Origin: Impatiens glandulifera | Lineage: Eukaryota > Streptophyta > Magnoliopsida > Ericales > Balsaminaceae | Direction: 5' to 3' | Length of the DNA stretch: 64,000 nt | NCBI RefSeq assembly: GCF_907164915.1 | Contig: NC_061862.1 | Location: forward strand, 36,705,522 to 36,769,521 | Shown: positions 32,761 through 43,450 of the stretch, in pieces | Position numbering within the stretch: the first letter of the stretch is position 1 | Layout: each line of letters opens with the position of its first letter | The notes under the pieces: model-generated | Told to the model about the DNA's origin: nothing | What the model saw: only the letters and a program-made list of their open reading frames with translations | Database searches by the model: none | Translations under genes and position numbers: made by a program

Positions 32761-34003
32761 ATAATATATATAATTTTATATATAAGTGATTTAATAATTA
32801 TATATATAAATATATAAATAATAAGATTAAATATAATATATAAAAAAATATATTTTAAGTTTAAACCGTTATGTTTAACCAAAAAATCGACGGAAGGGTC
32901 ATTTGTGACCTTTCTAAATCTTGAAGGGGCAATTTGTTTTGAAAATTAATTTGAGGGCTATATGTGAGCGATCGGAGTAATTAGATAATCGCAAGTAATT
33001 TATCATTTTTTATTTTTATTGAAACAAATTAATTGTAAATATATGAAACAAAATACAAAAGGACGGATACCGGACAACATAGATTAAATATAGATTTAGA
33101 TTTAGGCCTGATTGGCTTAGATTATTTTAATAATTCAAATTTTAAAAAAATATTATTTTATTTTTCTCCTTTTTATAATATTATTTAATTTATTAATCAA
33201 AATATTAAAATATTATTTATTTTAAATTATTATTATTTATTTTATTATTTTATATTAATATCATTTAAGTTTTCTTTATCTAGGAATATTTCTATCTTCT
33301 AACAAATATATATATATATATATATATTATTTTTTAAATATCATTGTTACCTTGGATTATTGTCAGATTTAATACTCACCTAAGATGATAATGGGGCACA
33401 TTAGCACATGAGTGTGAGCCATGGGTACCTACTATGACTTTACTATGACTTTAGATGGAAGCCTATAATGCTATATTTACGACCCATTAGATGCATTTAT
33501 TCCCTATTCAGACATTCATCGTGTGCTCACAAGCCTAAGCTAAGGCATTAAATGACCAATAATAAACTAAAGAGCAAGAGAATTTCAGCAAATACAGTCG
33601 GGCTACTAGAACATCAACTCGCTAATCAACCACAGCTGGAGAATTTTAGATCCTCTTAACAGAGACGAGAAATGCCAAATACAATCAAAGAGACTCAGGT
33701 TATCAATTCCATGGATTTGCAACATTAGTAATGGTACTAGTCTTCTCTCCCAATTCTCATGGATTCTCTCCCTGTGGTCTTTCCGTTCCTCGGACTCTGG
33801 TCGACTCAATTACATCGACCCTTTAACCGGACACTTCCGCTCACTCATCGTTGGCGCCCTCGGCCACCAGCTCATCAAGTTTTGGCGTGGGCGCTGGTGA
33901 CAGTGCGCTTTCTCCAGTAAATAATTATCTCCTTGAGCCATTTTCCATTCCTGATGTATATGACTATGTATGTAAAAGCTTGTATTTCTCATTCAAAAAT
34001 CCG
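32761..34003. other. intergenic DNA left of the mitochondrial fragment
   Basis: AT-rich to about 33370, then more GC-balanced. On the plus strand 33740-33890 is open in more than one frame (for example SGRLNYIDPLTGHFRSLIVG) but I do not recognise the product; it could be an exon scrap or organellar DNA. No gene called. Confidence 0.4.
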
Positions 34004-34274
34004 TCAATATATGAATTGTTTCATTATTCGTTATTTCCGGGTCTTTTCGTTGCATTCACTTATAACAAGAAAGAACCACCAGTGTTTGGTGCAGCACCTT
34101 CTTTTTGGTTCATTCTTCTTTCTTTCCTTGGTCTTTCGTTCTGTCATATTCCTAATAACTTATCCAATTACAACGTATTAACCGCTAATGCACCTTTCTT
34201 TTATCAAATCACAGGGACATGGTCTAATCATGAGGGTAATATTTTATTATTGTGTTGGATCCTAAGTTTTTTTG
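34004..34274 (+). pseudogene. ccmFN: mitochondrial ccmFN fragment in nuclear DNA (NUMT)
   Basis: The frame reads SIYELFHYSLFPGLFVAFTY, then FGAAPSFWFILLSFLGLSFC, HIPNNLSNYNVLTANAPFFY and TGTWSNHEGNILLLCWILSF, which I recognise as the N-terminus of plant mitochondrial CcmFN, a membrane subunit of cytochrome c maturation (haem lyase). The native ATG position reads ccg, and homology ends after LSF, just before a CACTA element. Roughly 270 bp of a gene normally over 1.5 kb. A nuclear copy of organelle DNA, not a working gene. Confidence 0.85.
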
Positions 34275-34291
34275 GACTATGAGTGTATTTA

Positions 34292-34460
34292 CACTACAAC
34301 AAAAAAAACTTTCGGCGACGCTTAAAAAGACTTCTGTCAACTCTTAAAAGCGTCGCCAAAAATATTACCGACACTTATTTATTCATCGCCAGAAGCATGG
34401 TGGGCGCAAGTTATAACAACGCTTAATTAAGCGTCGGGAACATTTATTTAAGCGTTGCTA
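34292..34460. repeat. left terminal inverted and subterminal repeats of CACTA element K
   Basis: CACTACAACAAA, then inverted words: tcggcgacgctt, aagcgtcgccaa, acttatttattcatcgcc, aacgcttaattaagcgtc. CACTA subterminal repeats are normally transposase-binding sites. Confidence 0.75.
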
Positions 34461-34754
34461 AAAGTCTTTTTAAGTTTTAACAATTCTTTATATTATAATA
34501 TTGATTTTTTTGATAATTTTTTATAATATATTTTTGTTTATATTTTAAAATTAAATAATTATTAAAAAAAATTATTTAATACTAATTATTGATATTTTTA
34601 ATTATAACAAAATTAACATAAATTCTCTCAATAAAATATCTCATTTAATCGTATCATAGTAAAAAAATTCAAAAGATCTAAAACAAACAAAATAATTTTG
34701 AACAACAAAGTTGAAAATGAATGATTTTCATCTACTTGATCTTCTACTTGGGAC

Positions 34755-36053
34755 TCCACTGCACTGTCGTCGAATTTGGCATAAACTAAACCTCGGGTTG
34801 GTGTATAATGCAAATCACAATATGTCCATCATATGCCAGCTGTCTGAGAATTTCCATCACCTTCTCTGCCTGAAAGGGATCAAGTCCTGCAGAAGTTACA
34901 CTTAGTTTTCACTTTTCATATATGTACCTAAAATAATATGGCTAATTGATTTTTTTGGGAATTAAAGAAGTCCTGTCTTTCTTGGATAATTTTACGGAAA
35001 GAAGTAGAAAGAATGAGAAAAAAAGGGTTCATTAGGTTTCCATCCAGGTTTAGATCTCATTGAACAGAAATAATGCAAGCCAATTGCTAAAGTATTGTTT
35101 AAGTATGCTATATCACAAACATTACATGTGGTAGGCTCATCAATAAAAATGATAGATAGACTTGTAATCATTTCGCATGCCATTGATAAACGTTTCTTTT
35201 CACCACCACTGATTCCCTGCAATTTTGCATCCCAAATACGGGAATCAGCACAAATGAAAGAAATATCAGAAGTTGGCAAAAAAAAACACAAAACTCTTTA
35301 ATATTCAACTCCTTAGGAGATTAGATGCATATCAAACCGAGTTTAAACAAAAGATTGTTGACATATTCATCCCTCTCTTCAACAAATACTATCTCCCGAA
35401 GTTGGATCTCAGCTGCAAGAGACAATACTTCTCGAACAGTCTGATGTGAGAAGAACAAATCCTCTTGTCTAACATACGCAAATCTGAAACCATAATGATA
35501 TGATGATAAAAATGTTAAAATAGATGAAGATGTGATTTATATTTATATAACCAAATCTTACTTGTATGCTTTGTTTGAAATTTGTCTGCCATTGATTTCA
35601 AATAGGCCAGACAAATGCAAACGAGAGGAAGCCATTGTTTGACCTGCTAGAACATTAAGTAGAGTAGTTTTTCCTGAGTCTGATGGTCCCATGATAGCAA
35701 GCAATCGTCCTAGTTTTGCCTTCCCACTGACGTTCTTAAATAAAAACCTTATCTACAGGTATAAACAAAAACATTCACACAAAATATGCAGCCAAACGTG
35801 CAATTTCATAGCCATTTAAGTGTTTCAACTAAAAAAGTGGCTTGTAAACTCGTGAATGGTTCATAATGTAGAATAGATAACAACAATACCAACAAATGAG
35901 ATACTACTAAATACTAAACAATAAACATATCGACTAACATAGATAAAATTCTGTTGAGGTCTATCCAATCATCAAATATTGCTCAGCAAAAGGCAAACAA
36001 ATACAAATGAGAGAAAGTCTTACAGATTTGGAAGATTTATCTGAGAAAGCACT
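34755..36053 (-). pseudogene. ABCG7: captured ABCG7-like half-transporter exons (nucleotide-binding domain)
   Basis: Five exons on the minus strand, in order: 36024-36053 (SAFSDKSSKS), 35562-35752 ([19 protein letters not shown] onward, Walker [10 protein letters not shown]), about 35336-35483 (FAYVRQEDLFFSHQTVREVL, VEERDEYVNNLLFKLGL), 35126-about 35263 (ABC signature [14 protein letters not shown], Walker [10 protein letters not shown]), and 34886 down to about 34755 (LDPFQAEKVMEILRQLAYDG, HQP, then after a one-base shift RGLVYAKFDD). Splice sites are largely kept (gtaag donors, cag acceptors). The DEPTTG codon is split by an intron and now reads as a stop. The N-terminal exon and all membrane segments are absent. 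ABCG half-transporters move lipids or hormones across membranes; this is a dead capture inside CACTA element K. Confidence 0.8.
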
Positions 36054-36625
36054 AACTATGCATAACAGTAACCACCATTTGTTGGTATTTATTTAAACCG
36101 ATAAGTTAAAGACACCTCTACAAATGCTCTATTGTCAACATGAATTGTTTGTAGGCATGACACTAATAAATTAGTAAATAACAATAAGTTAACACACTAA
36201 TTATTCAATAAATACTTATTAGTTCATTAATTATATTTTTATTTATTTAAGAGACCAAATGTTTCTTCAAGAATCTTATCAATTACTTTTATTAAAATTG
36301 GATCTGTACATCCAAAATAAGTATACTAAAAATTAGAAAGTGAAACAAGCAAGTTCTTTTGATATTTTCCAATTTAAAAAATTTTGCACAATGATAATTT
36401 TTTTTGAACTAGACAACCACATCTTTTACTACACTAATCCTGAAACAAACAAAATTTGAATATTAAAACATATTCTTAATAATACATACCAGAGTAAATA
36501 TGATGTGACTACGACTACTACTGAACATATTAAAATTATTTAAAGAAACATGCTGATTCTTTGCTTACAAATGTATCAATAGAAGAAATAGTATTAACTC
36601 GCCAACAAAAATCATATAAGAAACT
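36054..36625. other. CACTA K interior between captured exons and element E
   Basis: AT-rich, probably intron of the captured gene. Nothing else seen. Confidence 0.45.
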
Positions 36626-37901
36626 TGTTGGGTCAAATTATTTTGACTAACGTTATTTTAATGATGTATTAGTAAAACTTTGATTAAGAATGAAGTTAAG
36701 CCGTCTAATTGTTTTTGTGCAGGTGCATCAAAAATATGCTAAGTTAGACTTGATTTGAAACAGGCTAATTAGACGTATTGCTAGTTAGACGTGTAGTCTA
36801 ACAAATACGTAGTTAGATGTGCAGTCTAACAGATACGTAGTTAGACGTGCAGTCTAACAGATACGTAGTTAGACGTGCAGTCTAATAGATACATAGTTAG
36901 ACGTGCAGTCTAACAGATACGTAGTTAGACGTGTAGTCTAACTCCATTAGACTTGGTGGTCTAATGGATCTCGCTATTAGACGTTGGCGTCTAACTTCCT
37001 TAGACTTGGAAGTCTAATGGAGCACGTCTAAGGCCTCGCTTCAGTAGCTGCTTGAAGATATTATACGTCTAATCACGATCAACTAGCTGTACACTATTCC
37101 TGCTCCACTCATTCGTGTAGTCCAGTATGCCAACTATTTGTACCCAATGAATGAACGCCACATACGCGAATATTCCTCCACTGCCTGCTCAATAAAGGAC
37201 AGTTTCAGAAGAATATCCAGCGCACTACCAGTACGATACGGTCACGATCCTTGTGCACAGAGCCTGCTGTACTCGTGTACTATGGAGGCTTTCCAATGGG
37301 CACTTGCCAAATGTCCATCTAGAAGATTCGACTGTTGGTGTCTATCCTCTATATATAGATCCTCAAGGACAACGGTCGATGTACTAAAGAAAGTAACAAG
37401 TTTTTACGAGCGTACTAGACTTACTGATTTCACAAGCCTTACCTCCTATCAATCTCATACTCTTACACTTTCTGATTTGTACATCTCCAAGTTCAAGAGA
37501 GAATCAAAATCTGTGTAGTTGAGAAATACTCTTAACCATATTGTAAGTTGAATAGAGCCTGTTTTGTACAACAATTAACTAGCTAGTAAACTGTATTTGA
37601 TTTTAAAAAAGTATAGTGAATCCTTTCGGTGATTGGAAGAAGGGGTTACGTAGGAGAGTTTTCTCCGAATATCCATAAACATCTTGTTGTTTCATTTACA
37701 TCCTGTCTTTCCTTCTCTCATTAGTTCATAGCTTCAAATTTGAGCAAACGTTTCCGCACTTGAATCTCTTTGAGAGTTTGCAAAGGTTTGTGAAGAATAG
37801 AAAGTGATATTAATCCTTAATAGGATTTCTATCAAACCATTTTCCAGAAGTTGTCATCAATAGTTAGACCCCCGTCTCTATTGATTACACTGATCCTATC
37901 A
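36626..37901 (+). repeat. 5' LTR of element E (1,276 bp)
   Basis: TG...CA ends. It contains a 28-bp tandem array (36783-36922), further palindromes (ccattagacttggtggtctaatgg type, 36943-37020), a TATA box (ctatatatag, 37349-37358) and the shared downstream block 'ggttacgtaggagagtttt'. Confidence 0.9.
36783..36942. repeat. 28-bp tandem array in 5' LTR of E
   Basis: Five full units start at 36783, 36811, 36839, 36867 and 36895, plus a partial unit at 36923. Each holds GTTAGACGTGCAGTCTAAC, an imperfect palindrome. The 3' LTR has only one copy (43609). Confidence 0.92.
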
Positions 37902-37902
37902 A

Positions 37903-37916
37903 TTAATATCAGAGCC
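37903..37916 (+). other. primer binding site of E, decayed
   Basis: ttaatatcagagcc, two changes from tggtatcagagcc (tRNA-iMet complement), two bases inside the 5' LTR end. Confidence 0.7.
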
Positions 37917-37945
37917 CTGTTTCTATTCTCAATCTATCTACAATA

Positions 37946-39050
37946 ATGTCGATCATATCCAAATATACCAGTGCTACTACAATCCCTACGTTCTCAAAAG
38001 AAAATTATATTATGTGGAAAAAGAGAGTTCGTGCTCATCTCTCCTCTCTTCATGATGATATGTGGAGTGTTATCACAAATGGTCCCATCAAGATCGAAAA
38101 GGAGAAATCTGAATGGACCAGCGAAGATAAGAGAAGGAACAACCTCAACAACATGACATTGGTCGTTCTGTACAGATCTCTTAATGACAGCATGTTCAAC
38201 TATATCATCGAGTGTGAAACTGTCAAGGAGATCTAGGACAGACTCACTCAACTGTGTGAGGGCAATGAGAAAACCAAAGAGAACAAAATCATGGTTGTCA
38301 ATCAGTAGTTCGACAACTTCAAAATGCATCCTGGAGAAACAATGATTGAGTTTGACGCAAGGTTCAACAAGGTTATCTCCACTCTATCCATTATTGGCAA
38401 GACCTACAACAACAGGGAGATTGCTATCAAGGTCATACGAGCTTTACTAAGAGAGTGGGACATAAAGACGATGGCAATGAGGGAATCCAAAGACCTCAAC
38501 AAGATTGGGCTCTTCGATCTGTTTGCTGATCTCAAGGCCTATGAATTCGAGTTGAACTCAAAGATTGAAGAAGATCAACCCTCATCCACCATCATTACCA
38601 AAGAATTGGTGACTATATAAGAGACACCAGTTGCCCCTGATGTAAAGACAACTCTGCCCAGCAGCTCAACAGCGATGCTATGTCTCTATTCGTGAAAAAG
38701 TTTGGCAAATTCATGAAGAAGAGCAATTCTAACTCAAGCTCCTCAAATACCAATGACAATTAGAAATCTAAAGCTAATGTTAAGTATTTTAACTGTGGTA
38801 TTTTATGTCATTACCATCGGAATGTCGGAAGCCGAAGCGCGATGAGAAGAAGGACAAAGAAAAGGAGCTGAAGGCTCTCTTGGCAGGCGACGGGAAGAAC
38901 AAACGAAACTATAGTGATTCTGATTCATCATCCAGCGATAGTGATGATGACGAGGTTTCTTGTTTCATGGCGAGAGAAGAAGAAGAAGCTCAGGAATCTG
39001 AGGTGATACAGGGAAACTGCAGGAAGGAAGCTTGGAGCATACTCTTCTGA
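37946..39050 (+). pseudogene. copia gag, decayed (element E)
   Basis: ATG at 37946. The first 90 residues (FSKENYIMWKKRVRAHLSSL, DDMWSVITNGPIKIEKEKSE, NNLNNMTLVVLYRSLNDSMF) match gag of F and B. Stops come at about 38235 (Trp codon to TAG) and 38307; gag continues 38324-38620 (MHPGETMIEFDARFNKVIST, ALLREWDIKTMAMRESKDL). The zinc knuckle near 38785-38825 is damaged (first Cys lost, frameshift). The final piece 38805-39050 has the acidic SSSDSDDDEVSCFMAREEEE tract also seen in A. Probably not functional. Confidence 0.85.
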
Positions 39051-39947
39051 GTACATGCTCTAGAAGATCAACAGTGGCACTTTCCACTCCTAAGGACTAA
39101 GTGTTTTCTGTCTTACAATATTTTTGGTCTTAAGGACCTCAAAATATTTATTTATTCTTTTGTAGATGCATAAATTGAAAGGGAAATTTATTTTATAAAT
39201 AAAGATGCACACAGACTAAAGTTTTAATCGGTCTATTAGACGAGGTCGTCTAAAAGAAAAATCAAGTACTTAGACGTATTCTTACTTACACACTCTATGA
39301 CTCTAAGTTAAATTGTCTTGGTTAATAATCTGCGTGGTTAAACGTTGAAGTCTAATAGACGTTTATAAGACAATAGCAATTGGATGCTCACGTCTAACCA
39401 AACACACGTCTAATACGTGTTGTTCATGCGTAATTAGACGTCGACGTCTAATAGACATTTAGACATCTATAAGACACGTGATTAGACGCCTGCGTCTAAT
39501 AGACTCATGCGTCTAATAGACGCTTAGATCATATGGATTATATAAGTAAGAAAAACGTCTAACTACTTGTGCTATTAGATGCTTCATCTTTAAAACTATT
39601 CAATGAAAGTTGTCCTCTATGCGGTGTCATCTAATTTTCCCGCTCAAACATTAAAATAGTCACTTTCAAATAACATGAAGACACATGTCTTTCAAGTTAA
39701 AAGAGAGAGACTAATACACCCCTAAATTAATGATGACTTTCTGTGAGAAAAGACGTCTAACATTAATTAGTGGGTCTTACCTTTATGTAAAGTGATGGTT
39801 AAGTCATGCGACTCTTCGAAGTCTATTTAAGGACATATTGAATGCGATTGAAATCTTTACGCTCACAAATCTCTCAAGAACCCTAGTTTTCTCTAAACTT
39901 CTCTCTTAAGAATTTTATTCATCTTGAGTCTGTTCATCTTCTCTCAA
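39051..39947 (+). other. spacer with GTCTAA palindromes and leader before aORF (element E)
   Basis: No pol. At 39230-39590 there are repeated TTAGACG/CGTCTAA words, for example attagacgtcgacgtctaat and attagacgcctgcgtctaat. A TATA-like box at 39824-39831 and a pyrimidine-rich leader lead to the ATG at 39948. Confidence 0.75.
39824..39831 (+). promoter_or_regulatory. TATA-like box before aORF of E
   Basis: tatttaag, 124 nt before the ATG; the same octamer as in A1 at 5047. Confidence 0.4.
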
Positions 39948-42900
39948 ATGGCTAACATAAAGATTACCATTGGTCACTACACTCTGTAGGTAGATTTCGC
40001 CTCGGTGTATGCTTTCGATCAACATGAAGTGGTGGACATGTTCCGATCCTTAGAGTATTCGGCCTCGGAAAGTATCTCGGTGGCCCATTTATTTTCCACA
40101 AGAAGGAAGTTCGGGAGTTCTTTAAATCGACGACCATGGTTGGTGATTCCATTTCTGCGACTATGAACGAAACGACCATTTCGTTTGATGAGGCGGCTTA
40201 TGCGAAGTTCTTTGAACTTCCATCGGAGGGCCACACTTTTAATCTTCATCTTCCAGCGGAAACTATCACGGAAATGAAGACTGCTTTTTCGGTCGACGGT
40301 TCGGAAATCTGGTTGAATGAAAGTAAGAAGGTTCTCAAACCCCATTTCATTCTTTTGAACGACATTGTTGCGAAGGCTCTTCAAGGAAGAGCGGGCTCAT
40401 TTCATCTCTATAGTCAGGATCGATTCGACTATATGACAACTATCTCAAAGGGTATTCAAGTCGACTAGGCTTCGACTCTCTTTTCTAATCTTTGTGGGTC
40501 GATTGTCTAAGAACAAGGAAAGTGTGGCATTCGCTGCTCAACTCAGCCGGTTTCTAAATCATTTGGGATTTCCCATGGGAGAAGGTGAGGCTATTCACAT
40601 TAGTCGTGTTTTCAATATCTTTACCGTTGTCAACACCCTCACAAGAATGAAGAACTCAAAGGACTCCTTCTCTGGCGCGTCTAGCCAACAGACGAGAAGC
40701 AAATCTGTCACTCAATCCAAGCAACCAATAGCCTTTATTCTCTCTACGGGGTCTAAAAGAGCAAGAACTATTAACGAATCGAAGGATAGTTCTAATAGCC
40801 AAAAGAGTTATTCGAAGAAAGATTCTGGAGTGGTTGACTCTAGAGCAAAGCAAGGTCCTCCTTCATTTACAGCCATCCCTATGTCTCTGCTTTCTTCATC
40901 CGCCAGCCAGTTGAAAAAGCCGGCAAAGTCTTCCGTTTCAAAAGGTGATAAGTTAAAGGCTCCTAGGGCATCTAAATCATCTAAAGATTCCTCGATGGTA
41001 ACTCCTCCTCCTTCTCTGGCCGAAGTGTCTAATTATAGTGTTCATATGTTGGAACAACTTGTATCTGCTTCTGTTCCTGTGTTGGAACAAGCTGTCGGGC
41101 CAACTTTTGAGCCTGTTGGTCCAAATATTAAAAGTATTGACATGATTCAGTCTCTTGTCCGCCCAAATGAACCTATAGTTGTTGAAGCTATTGCTATTGC
41201 CAAAACAGAGTTGGGTCTTGTTCCTACCCCTATTGTTGTAGTAATGTCTGCACATGCTCCCATTCTGCTAAATGTCGAGCCACCTGTATCTAAGAGTGTT
41301 CAAGAAAAGTCTGTTGTCACGGGAAAATGAATATAGTATAACGTCTTAATAGAGCATTTTCCCATGCCCTTAACACCTCACGAAATCATGAGAGCCACCA
41401 GGGGAGCTACTAGCATATCAATCGGTGAACCAAGGCCAATTCCTAAACCTATTGAGGTTATTGGAAAGGGCAAGGTTATTGCAACCGAATCAAATGAGGA
41501 AGTTTTTGAAGCAACATGCATTGTCAATCTAATGATGGATCAAGCCAATGCAAAAGCAGTTGCAAAAATTAACATCTTCGATACCTGGGTTATGAACAGA
41601 ATGACCAATATGTATGATCAAGTTATTAAAGGAAAAGGTGTCAGCGAAAAATGGTTGAAGCTGGTCAATGTGGAGAAACGGGTCCTGAAGTGGGATAAAA
41701 CATCTTAAGTCAATGAATCTCTCAAGAGGAAAGATCTGGTATATGACAATATTAGAGGTCGAGCTCTTTTTCCTGTGCTCGAAGCAAGAAAAGAAAATTT
41801 TAATCCGATGGAAAGAAATGCTTCTGCAGAAGAAAAAGCCATAAAGAAACTTGATCAAATCATGCAAAACTATAGCTCAATTGTTCTCAGATTTATTCAT
41901 GACGACGACTGTTCAGGGTTGAATCTGTTTTATAATCAATCAAATGAAGACGAGCCGATGCAAATCTCTAGGAATAATAATTTGATATCACCAGAAGAAA
42001 AGCAAGCTATTGCTCACCTTATTGAACTGGGGAATGTTTTTGTTGAAGAAAAGCGCCTTCTAGCTCAGCCCCGTATTGATCAGACTCAAGATCCCGTTCA
42101 ACCTGATCCAATCATGGAAGAAGAGGAAAATAATGTTGAATACATTCAATCGCCTATTCTACAGGAATCAGAAGTATTGGAAACTTATGTTCTAGAGGCA
42201 GAGAAATCTCTAGTGAAAGAGACTGAAGTTAATCAGCATATTGAGGCACAATCTGAAGGGGAACCCTCGAAAGAAGACGAATCTGATAAGACTCCTTCAG
42301 CTGAGGGGGAACAAGACAACAATGATAATTCGTCAAAAGGACTACCGTTATCACAATGCTTAATTCCCTACTCACCATCTCCTTGATCCTATCCTGAAAT
42401 AGCAGCTGCGAATATTTTTGAAAGGGTTGTTGATCTACCTCTTCATTCCGAAGGACCTTCTAAACTAATTCGTAAGGTTTGTGAAGACATTCTCAGAGAT
42501 CAAGAGAAGTCTAGGGATGAATTTGAGGCAGATAAACCAGAGCACTCTGTGCAGGCTCATACTCATGTTAGTCCTATTAGAACTGCTCCAGCCAGCCCTC
42601 CAGAGATGTCATCTACTGAAGAAACCCCTCATGAAAGTGGAAATTTGTTAATCTCTATGGCGGAAATGATGCATTCTCTTCAAAAGAATATGATGGACAT
42701 GTAGTCCAGAATGTCAAAACTCGAGAAGGGTCATAGTTCAAACAAGAAATAATTTTCTTCCTTACTTGCAATTCAGAAAGAATTGGAGAAGACCATGAAG
42801 AGAAATACTTACGAAATCAACATCGTCAACACTACATATTCCAAATTTGAAAAGAACTTCTTCAAAATACAGTCGGATAAGTTTGAGGAAGAAAGGGAAT

Positions 42901-43277
42901 TCAACCTGAATCTTCATCAGGAAATTATATCTGAAATGAATCTTGTTCAAGGTCAAATGGTTGAGATGACCAATTGCATGAACAGAGTCGACATTGAAGG
43001 TATGGAACAAGCTGATTCCTTTATAAGATCAATTCAAGCCATGGAAGATGTTGAAGTCGCCGCTGAGAAAGAGAAAAACCTTATTGCCCTTAATGTTGAT
43101 AATGTTAAAAAGGGGGAAGGTAGCTCAAGAGGAGGTGACAGCAATTCTAGAAGTAATAGCTTAAGAGGAGGTGGTGGAAGTGGTGGATGGGGTGGTCGTG
43201 CTCCCCTCCCTAAATTTTGTAATCTCCTCACTGGTGAATGGTTCGCTGATCCAAACATGAAAAGGGAAGGACGATAA
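39948..43277 (+). pseudogene. extra retrotransposon ORF, long form, full extent (aORF of element E)
   Basis: About 1,100 codons from ATG 39948 to the stop at 43275. Decay: TAG in codon 14, a frameshift near 40050, another near 40480, then one frame with stops near 41328, 41706, 42384 and 42702. Regions: N-terminal domain (VDFASVYAFDQHEVVDMFRS, KYLGGPFIFHKKEVREFFKS, AYAKFFELPSEGHTF, HFILLNDIVAKALQGRAG); a Ser/Lys-rich linker with TGSKRARTINESKDSS; a middle domain (CIVNLMMDQANAKAVAKINI, VEKRVLKWDKTS, LEARKENFNPMERNASAEEK); an acidic linker; a coiled-coil (TMKRNTYEINIVNTTYSKFE onward); and a Gly/Arg/Ser tail ending DPNMKREGR. No catalytic motif recognised. Sits between gag and the 3' LTR, with its own TATA-like box. 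Confidence 0.75.
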
Positions 43278-43436
43278 TCTCTTTTTTTTTAATTATCTTT
43301 TGTTAGTTTTTGAACTTGGGTTTTGGAATTTAGTTTTTGGAACTTACACTTGAAGTTTGTGAACTGATGTCATTCTTATTTTTAATTTATGGGTGGTTAT
43401 CTTATCTTATTAATTTTGCAAAGTTTTAACATCATC

Positions 43437-43450
43437 AAAAATGGGGAAAT
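43437..43450 (+). other. polypurine tract of E
   Basis: aaaaatggggaaat immediately before the 3' LTR. Confidence 0.8.

Noticed and set aside
33740..33890. Possible exon left of the NUMT
   Set aside because: Several frames are open and none gives a domain I recognise.
40019..40384. Minus-strand open stretch of 121 codons
   Set aside because: Shadow of the aORF of E; the plus strand carries the conserved blocks.
39948..43277. aORF as an envelope protein
   Set aside because: No signal peptide, membrane-spanning or fusion-peptide segment; the composition is soluble, coiled and basic/acidic.
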